NCBI GenBank assembly: GCA_946885905.1
Contig: CAMPHL010000225.1
Coordinates: 1 to 5,075, forward strand
Length of the DNA stretch: 5,075 nt
Direction: 5' to 3'
Origin: an uncultured Pseudomonadota bacterium
Lineage (GTDB): Bacteria; Pseudomonadota; Gammaproteobacteria; Burkholderiales; Usitatibacteraceae
The position numbers and the translations under genes were made by a program. Below are positions 1 to 5,075 of the stretch, one piece after another. The notes under the pieces were generated by a model, which worked only from the letters and a program-made list of their open reading frames with translations, made no database searches and had not been told where the DNA came from. The number at the start of each line of letters is the position of its first letter. Position 1 is the stretch's first letter.

Positions 1-2
1 TC

Positions 3-1622
3 CCGCACCCATACCAGGAGTGGAACCTGGTGCACACGTTCGACTACGGCGTGGTGCCTTACGACCTCGACGTCTCGGCCGACGGGCGCCTGCTCTCGGC
101 CTCGGTCGCGGAGGCGAGCGGCGACCAGTTCCTGCGCGTGTGGGAAATCGACAAGGTGCGCGCAGGGAAGCTCGAGCCCCTGTCCGAGTTCGCCTTCGGC
201 TCGTCGGTGCCCGAGAGCTTCGTCTTCACGCCCGACGGGCGCCACCTTTATGGCAGCAGCTACTACACGGGTGTGTCGAACATCTTCCGCTACGAGGTCG
301 CGACCGGAAAGATCGAGGCGGTCTCGAACGCCGAGGCCGGCTTCTTCAGGCCCGTCCCGCTCGCCGATGGGCGGCTCGTGGTCTTCCACTACACCGCGGC
401 GGGGTTCGTGCCGGCCATCATCGAGCCCAGGGTGCTCGCCGACGTGAGCGCGATCACCTTCCTGGGCGCCCTGGTGGCCGAGAAGCACCCGGTGGTCAAG
501 CAGTGGACGATCCCCCCGCCCAGCACATCGGACGCCGAGAAGCAGGTAACGCGATCGGGCCCGTATGTGCCGCTTCGCAACCTCGGCTTCCAGAGCGCGT
601 ATCCGGTCCTGCAGGGCTACAAGGAATACGCCGGCCTCGGCTACCACGTGCACATCGACGATCCGCTCACGCTCGCCACGATCGGGATCACCGCGGCGTA
701 CACGCCTTCTTCCTCATTGGATTCGGACGAGCGCTTCCACGCCGACGTGCAATACCGCTACCTCGGCTGGCACGCCGACCTGTCGTGGAACAAGTCGGAC
801 TTCTACGACCTCTTCGGCCCCACGATCCGCAGCCGGCGCGGGTTCGCGGCCAAGGGCGGCTACGACCACGCGCTGGTCTACGACGAGCCGCGACGCCTCG
901 ACTTCAAGTCCGAGCTCGCCTACTACCACAACCTCGATGCGCTGCCCGGTTCGCAGAACGTCCGCGCGACCGCCGAGCGGCTGCTCACGGCGGAAGTCGG
1001 CCTTCATTTCAGCGACGCGGCCAGGTCGCGCGGCGCGGTCGACGACGAGAAGGGCGTGCAGGCGAGTGTGGTCCTCACCGGCAACTACGCGGATTCGAAC
1101 GCGACACCCCAGCTTCGCGGCACGTTCGACTTCGGCCTCCAGCTTCCGTGGGGCCACTCGTCGATTTGGCTCCGCAACGCGGGCGGCATCGCCCGCGGCG
1201 AGGCCGACGACCCCTACGCCAACTTCTTCCTCGGCGGCTTCGGCAACAACTACGTGGACAGCCGCACCGAGAAGCGCTATCGCGAGCACTACTCGTTCCC
1301 CGGCTTCGAGCTGAACGAGATCGCGGGGCTGCGCTATTCGCGCCACATGCTCGAGGCGAACTTTCCGCCCGCCGTCTTCGAATCGGTCGGCACGCCGGCG
1401 CTGCACCTCACGTGGCTGCGGCCCGCCGTCTTCGCCTCGGTGCTCTACACCGACTCCGAAGGCGCTTCGAGCCGGCGCTACGGCAACGTGGGCGCCCAGG
1501 TGGACTTCAATTTCAGCGTCCTGCACTGGTACCAGATGACGCTATCCTTCGGCTATGCGACCGGATACCGGGGATCGAAGCGTGCGGGCGACGAATGGAT
1601 GGTGTCGTTGAAGGTCATGTAG
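3..1622 (+). CDS. TolB/PD40-like beta-propeller fused to an outer-membrane beta-barrel (5'-truncated)
   Basis: The frame is open from the window edge, so the gene starts upstream; 539 residues are visible and the GTG at 30 is internal. Visible residues 1 to about 165 read as the end of a beta-propeller: repeated blades carry D-x-S-x-DGRLL (near residue 24) and FTPDGRHLYGSS followed by TGVSNIFRY and ATG (near residues 74-102), the pattern of TolB/PD40 repeats. A proline-rich linker (TIPPPSTSD, about 169-177) leads into about 350 residues of alternating aromatic and polar strands typical of an outer-membrane barrel. FFLGGFGNNYVD (about 408-419) and SFPGFELNEIAG, with EANFPP after it, look like conserved barrel and loop motifs related to surface-antigen/Omp85 proteins. 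The last residues are VSLKVM, ending in Met instead of the usual terminal Phe or Trp. The propeller would sit in the periplasm and the barrel in the outer membrane. A signal peptide is expected upstream but not seen. It is followed directly by prsW, overlapping by one base. The molecular function is unknown; I am confident of the coding frame and moderately confident of the architecture. Confidence 0.85.
   Translation, partial: PHPYQEWNLVHTFDYGVVPYDLDVSADGRLLSASVAEASGDQFLRVWEIDKVRAGKLEPLSEFAFGSSVPESFVFTPDGRHLYGSSYYTGVSNIFRYEVATGKIEAVSNAEAGFFRPVPLADGRLVVFHYTAAGFVPAIIEPRVLADVSAITFLGALVAEKHPVVKQWTIPPPSTSDAEKQVTRSGPYVPLRNLGFQSAYPVLQGYKEYAGLGYHVHIDDPLTLATIGITAAYTPSSSLDSDERFHADVQYRYLGWHADLSWNKSDFYDLFGPTIRSRRGFAAKGGYDHALVYDEPRRLDFKSELAYYHNLDALPGSQNVRATAERLLTAEVGLHFSDAARSRGAVDDEKGVQASVVLTGNYADSNATPQLRGTFDFGLQLPWGHSSIWLRNAGGIARGEADDPYANFFLGGFGNNYVDSRTEKRYREHYSFPGFELNEIAGLRYSRHMLEANFPPAVFESVGTPALHLTWLRPAVFASVLYTDSEGASSRRYGNVGAQVDFNFSVLHWYQMTLSFGYATGYRGSKRAGDEWMVSLKVM
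1611..1614 (+). promoter_or_regulatory. Shine-Dalgarno site setting the prsW-like GTG start
   Basis: AAGG lies seven bases before the GTG at 1622, a standard spacing, and is inside the last codons of the propeller-barrel gene. The competing in-frame ATG at 1595 has only a GAAG 14 bases upstream, which is too far. This site therefore favours the GTG start, with its one-base overlap of the upstream TAG stop, and suggests re-initiation by ribosomes finishing the upstream gene. Confidence 0.5.
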
Positions 1623-2617
1623 TGCGGGGGCTGCTGGGGCTCGCCCCGGTCGCCTCGTTCCTCGCGGTCCTCGTCCTGCTGGACAGCTACAAGCTGGTGC
1701 GGTTGCGCTCCATCCTGCTCACCGTCCTGGCGGGCCTCGCGATGGCCGGCGCCTCGTGGCTGATCGCCGACGGATTGCTTCGCGCGATCACCCTGGAGCG
1801 CGTGACGTTCACCCGCTATGTCGCGCCCGTCACCGAGGAGCTCCTCAAGGCCGCCGTGATCCTCGCGCTCATCCGCATGCACCGCATCGGATTCCTCGTG
1901 GACGCGGCGATCTTCGGCTTCGCCGTCGGCACCGGGTTCGCCCTGGGCGAGGCCATCCACTACCTGCGCATCGCCGGCGACGCCGGCATCGGCACGTGGC
2001 TCGCGCGTGGTTTCGGCACCGCGATGATGCACGGCGGCGCCACGGCGATCTTCGCGGTCATGGGCCTTGCCATGCTCGAGCGTTCCGGGAGCGCGCGCTG
2101 GCGCTGCTTCTTCCCCGGCCTCATCCTCGCCGTCCTGCTGCACTCGGCTTACAACCACTTCTTCGTTTCACCCTTCGCCTCGGCGCTCGGCGTCGCGGTC
2201 GCGCTGCCGCTCGTGCTGGGGGCCGTGTTCACGCGCAGCGAAGCCGCGGTCGGCGATTGGCTCGGCAAGGGCTTCGACGCCGACGCCGAGATGCTCTCGA
2301 TGATCGAATCGGGCAAGCTCACCGACGCGCCGGTGGGCCGATACCTTCACGAGCTCCGGGCCAAGTTCGAGGGGCCGGTGGTGGCCGACCTGCTCTGCTA
2401 CGTGCGGCTGCACACCGAGCTGGCGCTCCGCGCCAAGGGCATCCTCATGATGCGCGAGACGGGCTTCAACGTGCCCGTCGACGTATCCACGCGCGAGAAG
2501 TTCGGGGAGCTGGAATACCTCGAGAAGAGCATCGGCCGAACGGGGCGCCTGGCCATCGCGCCGATGCTGCACATGAGCCACAAGGACTTGTGGCAGCTCT
2601 ACATGCTGGGAAAGTAG
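1622..2617 (+). CDS. PrsW-family glutamic-type intramembrane protease
   Basis: This 331-residue multi-pass membrane protein belongs to the PrsW family, of the CPBP/glutamic intramembrane protease type; B. subtilis PrsW cleaves the anti-sigma factor RsiW at site 1. All expected motifs are visible: TEELLK with E72, E73 and K76; FALGE with F106 and E110; H137 in MMHGGAT; and HSAYNH with H174 and N178. Hydrophobic segments lie near residues 4-20, 32-50, 66-85, 92-112, 133-151, 162-181 and 184-203. Residues from about 205 to 331 form a charged, probably helical soluble tail with no membrane segment, ending in a KDLWQLYMLGK stretch. I chose the GTG at 1622 because an AAGG ribosome site lies seven bases upstream and the start overlaps the previous stop (TAGTG); the in-frame ATG at 1595 would add nine residues. 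The substrate is unknown. Co-expression with the propeller-barrel gene and possible anti-sigma or envelope-stress substrates are inference. The gene symbol is left blank because orthology to prsW proper cannot be judged here. Confidence 0.9.
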   Translation: MRGLLGLAPVASFLAVLVLLDSYKLVRLRSILLTVLAGLAMAGASWLIADGLLRAITLERVTFTRYVAPVTEELLKAAVILALIRMHRIGFLVDAAIFGFAVGTGFALGEAIHYLRIAGDAGIGTWLARGFGTAMMHGGATAIFAVMGLAMLERSGSARWRCFFPGLILAVLLHSAYNHFFVSPFASALGVAVALPLVLGAVFTRSEAAVGDWLGKGFDADAEMLSMIESGKLTDAPVGRYLHELRAKFEGPVVADLLCYVRLHTELALRAKGILMMRETGFNVPVDVSTREKFGELEYLEKSIGRTGRLAIAPMLHMSHKDLWQLYMLGK

Positions 2618-2621
2618 CTCG

Positions 2622-2639
2622 GTCGCGGTCCGCCGCGGC
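2622..2639. terminator. Short GC-rich hairpin between convergent genes
   Basis: CGCGG at 2624-2628 pairs with CCGCG at 2633-2637 around a four-base TCCG loop, and a T-G wobble plus a G-C pair can extend it to 2622-2639. It fills almost all of the 22-bp gap between the two convergent stop codons, where a bidirectional terminator would be expected. No T-run follows on either strand, so it is not a classical intrinsic terminator. In such GC-rich DNA a five-base stem can arise by chance. Confidence 0.25.
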
Positions 2640-4280
2640 TCAAAACGTGAGCTTCGACCTCACCACGATCTCGACGCTCTCGATGTCGGGATCGTTGCCG
2701 CGATCGAGCGGCACCGCGAGGTCTATGTGCAGGACGTTGGCGAAGGCCGTGCGGTCCAGCGAGAGCCGCAGTCCCACGCCGGCGTCGGCGAGCCAGCCCG
2801 GGTTCACGGTGTTCCGGTTCACGCCTTTCCAGGCGCGACCCACGTCGAAGAACGCCGCGCCGCCCACGCGAAACAGCCTGAACGGATACCAGTCCGTGTA
2901 GACGCGCTGCTCGAGCGTGAGCAGCGCGCGCCGCTCGCCGTGTTGGTAGCGCAGCGGATAGCCCCGCAATCCGGTGTCGCCGCCCAGCGAGAGCAGGTCG
3001 GCCGCCGGGGCCGGGCCGCCGAGGCGCTCGAGGCTCACCGAGCCATAGAAAGCCGCGCGCGCGCTTTGCGGCGCGTAGTACTGCAGCTCGAGCGCCTGGT
3101 AGTCGAGCGTGTCGCCGCGGCTGTCGACGCGCCGCTCGGCCTTCGCCGTGGCGTGCAGGTCGTGGCCGCGTGCGAGGATGAAACCGTCGCTCGCCTCGGC
3201 GGCGTAGAGCCACGCCGAGCGCGTCGATCCCCATCCCTGGAGCGCCCGCGTGACCTGCAGGCGCGAGCGCCACCCCATCTGGGCGAACTCGGTGCGGGCG
3301 ATCTGGTCGCGGTTGCGCGTGCGGACGAAGTCGTCTTCGACCGCCTCGTACAGCACGAAGGGACCGCGGACCTTGTGGTCGACGGGGAACGGCACGGGCG
3401 GGACTTCTTCCGGATCGGGCCGGTAGGCGTCGTTGCGGGCGTGGACTCCCAGCGAGAAGCGGTGCGCCCAGCCTCGCACGAGGCCCCTCGACCAGCCGAC
3501 ATATGCGTCACCGCCCTGCGAGGCATGGCGGTATCCCGCGACGTCGTCGCCCGCGTTGTAGATGGAATCGACCCTGTCGTAGCGCTCCCAGGTCGCGCCA
3601 TACGCCCAGCGCGTATCGAGCGCGTAGAACGGGCGGGCGATGGTTCCGAGCTTGCGGAAGCCGTCGTCGTAGCTGCCCTGCTGCCAGGCGAGCTGCGTAT
3701 GCCCGTCGAAAGCCTGTGGGTAGGAGGCCTCGAACTCCGTCCCCTCCCGGTCCGGGTCGGAGGTGTGCAGGAACCCCAGGGTGAGCCCGGTGCCCGCCAG
3801 GTTGGTGTCCTGGATCCCGATCCGCGTCGCATTCTCACCGCCCGAGCGCGAGTACTTCGCGTTCAGGCTGATGGTCCAGGTGTCGCGCGTGATCACGTGG
3901 ACGTCGACCACGCCGTCGCGGTAGTTCGCCGGGACGATCGAGACCTCGTAGTAGTTGCTGCGCTGGAGGAGCAGCCGCTCGGTCTCCTCGATGAGCCGCG
4001 CCGAGACGCGCTCGCCCGGCTTGAACAGGAGCTCGCGCCGGATGACGTCGGGGCGAGTCCGCACGTGCAGGAAGTTCGCGGCCCTGAAGAGCCGGTTGTC
4101 CTCGCGCGGATCGTCGAGGTTGAAGATGTTGCGCGCGTCGATGCGGATCTCGCCGATGCGCGCGCCCTGCGCCTCGAGCTCGGCGAACGTGGGCAGGCCG
4201 GCCGGCGCCGGCGAGGCGGCGATCGCGAAGATCGGCGCGGCCGCCAGCAAAGCACCCCAGCGGGCGAATGCGGTCACCAC
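2640..4280 (-). CDS. BamA/TamA-like (Omp85) outer-membrane protein with one POTRA domain
   Basis: The protein has 546 residues. Residues 1-27 form a signal peptide: an Arg-containing n-region, a hydrophobic core GALLAAAPIFAIAA and a cleavage region near SPAPA. Residues about 43-136 look like one POTRA domain: RIGEIRID strand, VIRRELLFKPGERVSARL, a helix EETERLLLQRSNYYE, then the strands VSIVPAN and VVDVHVITRDTW. From about 137 on it is an Omp85-type barrel with SLGGDTGLRGYPLRY (431-445), the equivalent of the loop-6 (V/L)RG(F/Y) motif, then GGAAFFDVGRAW (473-484) and a C-terminal strand ending in Phe546, as expected for the BAM-recognised signal. BamA itself has five POTRAs and about 800 residues, and TamA three, so this is a shorter, specialised family member and not the essential assembly factor. 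Its cargo is unknown. The start is a GTG followed by a second GTG (4277); AGCAGG directly abuts the first, so the exact start is uncertain by a codon or more. The STAS-like gene lies 16 bp upstream on the same strand. Confidence 0.9.
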   Translation of the reverse strand: MVTAFARWGALLAAAPIFAIAASPAPAGLPTFAELEAQGARIGEIRIDARNIFNLDDPREDNRLFRAANFLHVRTRPDVIRRELLFKPGERVSARLIEETERLLLQRSNYYEVSIVPANYRDGVVDVHVITRDTWTISLNAKYSRSGGENATRIGIQDTNLAGTGLTLGFLHTSDPDREGTEFEASYPQAFDGHTQLAWQQGSYDDGFRKLGTIARPFYALDTRWAYGATWERYDRVDSIYNAGDDVAGYRHASQGGDAYVGWSRGLVRGWAHRFSLGVHARNDAYRPDPEEVPPVPFPVDHKVRGPFVLYEAVEDDFVRTRNRDQIARTEFAQMGWRSRLQVTRALQGWGSTRSAWLYAAEASDGFILARGHDLHATAKAERRVDSRGDTLDYQALELQYYAPQSARAAFYGSVSLERLGGPAPAADLLSLGGDTGLRGYPLRYQHGERRALLTLEQRVYTDWYPFRLFRVGGAAFFDVGRAWKGVNRNTVNPGWLADAGVGLRLSLDRTAFANVLHIDLAVPLDRGNDPDIESVEIVVRSKLTF

Positions 4281-4296
4281 CCTGCTGGCCGCACCG

Positions 4297-4710
4297 CTAC
4301 TTGCGCGATTCGTAGAGCTCCCGGTCGGAGTAGATCTGCATCAACTTGCCGGTGTTCGACAGGTGCTGTGCAATGGCCATCGTAAGCGCCACCGATTTCG
4401 AGCTCACCAGCACGCTCACCCGCTTCAGGTCCTTCTGGTTGAGCGCGATGAACCGGGTCCAGTCCTGGCTCACGCTCACCGCCGGCATCGAGGCTTCGGC
4501 CGCGTCCACGAAGAGCTCGAGCGGGCGCTCCCGTCGCAGCGCGAGGCTCACTTCGTCGAGCGTCGCGGTGCCGAACTGCCCGCTGTCGGTGCCGGAAATG
4601 CGGATCTCCAGCACGCCCGGCCGCGGCCTCTCGTAGGTGAATGTGCAGCGGCCGTCCGAAAGCGTTACCCGGCCGCCGGGACCGATTTCTCGCGTGGGAC
4701 CCTCGAGCAT
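4297..4710 (-). CDS. Small soluble protein, possibly STAS/SpoIIAA-like
   Basis: This 137-residue protein has no signal peptide or membrane segment, so it is probably cytoplasmic. Its N-terminal half has short beta strands (VTLSDGRCTFTYE, then GVLEIRISG). The C-terminal half starts with a buried strand PLELFVDAAEAS (63-74) and is followed by a helix-like stretch DWTRFIALNQKDLK, the strand RVSVLVSSKS, the helix VALTMAIAQHLSNT and a final LMQIYSDRELYE. This alternating pattern, with an acidic residue at the end of a central strand, resembles STAS/SpoIIAA-like proteins, which bind partners or small ligands; the assignment rests on pattern only. I chose the ATG at 4710. An in-frame TTG at 4728 would add six residues, but neither start has a clear ribosome site. 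The gene ends 16 bp before the Omp85-like gene on the same strand, so the two are probably co-transcribed. It is divergent from the lipoprotein gene. It could instead be an unrelated conserved hypothetical protein. Confidence 0.75.
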   Translation of the reverse strand: MLEGPTREIGPGGRVTLSDGRCTFTYERPRPGVLEIRISGTDSGQFGTATLDEVSLALRRERPLELFVDAAEASMPAVSVSQDWTRFIALNQKDLKRVSVLVSSKSVALTMAIAQHLSNTGKLMQIYSDRELYESRK

Positions 4711-4763
4711 GCGTCGAAAATAACACAAGGAACGCGGCGTACGATGCCCGGTCTATCCATGCC
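4711..4763. promoter_or_regulatory. Divergent intergenic spacer, probable promoter region
   Basis: These 53 bp separate the two outward-facing starts (ATG 4710 on -, ATG 4764 on +). They contain an AT-rich pocket, GAAAATAACACAA at 4715-4727, that stands out from the GC-rich surroundings. A weak -10-like TACGAT at 4740-4745 faces the lipoprotein gene, and a weak TGTTAT (complement of 4720-4725) faces the STAS-like gene. Neither has a good -35 box at 16-18 bp, and no Shine-Dalgarno sequence is obvious on either side, so leaderless or very short-leader transcripts are possible. The promoter role is inferred from position. Confidence 0.35.
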
Positions 4764-5075
4764 ATGAACGGCCTACGAGTCGCCTTCGCCATCGCGCTCG
4801 CCCTGTGGGTGGCGAGCTGCGGTGAGCGCGAGCCGCAGGTGCAGCGTCCCGCGCCCGAGCGCGAAGCGCGGCGCACCGCGCCGGTGGTTCCCGCGCCCTC
4901 GCCTCCGCCCAGCGCTCCACGCGGAGGCGCCGAGCCACGCACGGTGACCGCGCGCGGCGACCTCGCGGCCGACGAGGCCGCGACGATCGACCTCTTCGAG
5001 CGTTCCAAGGCTGCGGTGGTGCACATCACGACGATCCAGCGCGTGCGCGAGAAAGTCGCCGCCATTCGCGCCCGC
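4764..5075 (+). CDS. Lipoprotein, N-terminal part of a probable trypsin/HtrA-like serine protease (3'-truncated)
   Basis: The frame is open from the ATG at 4764 to the window end, giving 104 residues of an incomplete gene. Residues 1-18 are a lipoprotein signal peptide (MNGLRVAFAIALALW core) with a lipobox VASC and lipidated Cys19; the +2 residue is Gly, so there is no Asp inner-membrane retention signal and an outer-membrane destination is likely. Residues about 20-67 are a disordered linker rich in Pro, Arg, Ala and Glu. From about 68 on, DLAADEAATIDLFERSKAAV followed by VHITT looks like the first helix and strand of DegP/HtrA-type trypsin-like proteases, in which a (D/E)xxTIxLFE...SVV(Y/F)I pattern precedes the catalytic domain. 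The His-Asp-Ser triad and any PDZ domain would lie beyond the window, so protease activity cannot be confirmed. No clear Shine-Dalgarno sequence precedes the ATG. The gene is divergent from the STAS-like gene. Confidence 0.8.
   Translation, partial: MNGLRVAFAIALALWVASCGEREPQVQRPAPEREARRTAPVVPAPSPPPSAPRGGAEPRTVTARGDLAADEAATIDLFERSKAAVVHITTIQRVREKVAAIRAR

Noticed and set aside
20..1594. A + strand reading frame open across the whole propeller-barrel gene and in frame with the prsW-like gene, giving an apparent 865-residue protein.
   Set aside because: The first 525 or so residues are an Arg/Ala/Gly/Pro-rich composition typical of an off-frame reading of high-GC coding DNA. Recognisable protein sequence begins only at the PrsW part, and the other frame encodes a coherent propeller and barrel.
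2727..4385. A 552-residue open frame on the + strand antisense to the Omp85-like gene.
   Set aside because: Its composition is low-complexity Arg/Val/Ala/Glu with no motifs, while the opposite strand has a signal peptide, POTRA and barrel motifs. Stop-free antisense frames are expected at this G+C content.
4711..4728. TTG at 4728 as the start of the STAS-like gene.
   Set aside because: It adds only LCYFRR, has no ribosome site, and the ATG at 4710 is a better codon. It is kept as an alternative in the gene entry.
4740..4745. TACGAT as a sigma-70 -10 box for the lipoprotein gene.
   Set aside because: It matches only four of six consensus bases and no -35-like hexamer lies at 16-18 bp, so it is not called as a separate promoter.
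4274..5065. A - strand open frame of 263 residues spanning the STAS-like gene and the lipoprotein start.
   Set aside because: It is off-frame to the 137-residue gene and antisense to the lipoprotein gene, with Arg/Ala-rich shadow composition and no domain signal.

Overview
This is a GC-rich (roughly two-thirds G+C by eye), gene-dense chromosomal window from a Gram-negative bacterium. Two of its five genes encode outer-membrane beta-barrels, one encodes a lipobox lipoprotein and one an intramembrane protease, so the cell is diderm. Base composition, GTG start use and tight packing fit a high-GC proteobacterium, perhaps a betaproteobacterium or gammaproteobacterium. The exact lineage is a guess; there is no rRNA or other phylogenetic marker here. 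I see no tRNA, rRNA, insertion sequence, CRISPR array or phage gene.

Layout. (1) Positions 3-1622, + strand: the 3' part of a gene for a TolB/PD40-like beta-propeller joined to an outer-membrane beta-barrel; its 5' end lies outside the window. (2) Positions 1622-2617, + strand: a PrsW-type glutamic intramembrane protease with a C-terminal soluble extension. Its GTG start shares one base with the preceding TAG stop, so the pair looks translationally coupled. (3) Positions 2640-4280, - strand: a signal-peptide-bearing BamA/TamA-like (Omp85) protein with one recognisable POTRA domain, convergent with prsW across 22 bp. (4) Positions 4297-4710, - strand: a small soluble protein whose second half resembles a STAS/SpoIIAA-like fold, 16 bp upstream of the Omp85-like gene and probably co-transcribed with it. 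(5) Positions 4764 to the window end, + strand: the 5' part of a lipoprotein gene that looks like the start of an HtrA/trypsin-like serine protease, divergent from gene 4 across a 53-bp spacer.

How the genes may work together. The common theme is the cell envelope: two different barrels, one membrane-embedded protease and one probable periplasmic protease. The + strand pair (propeller-barrel and PrsW) and the - strand pair (STAS-like and Omp85-like) each look like a two-gene unit. Nothing in the sequence shows that the two units share a pathway. I see no convincing sign of a wholly new system. The points most worth following are the propeller-barrel/PrsW coupling, the pairing of a cytoplasmic STAS-like protein with an Omp85-like exported protein, and the conserved-looking tail of the PrsW protein.
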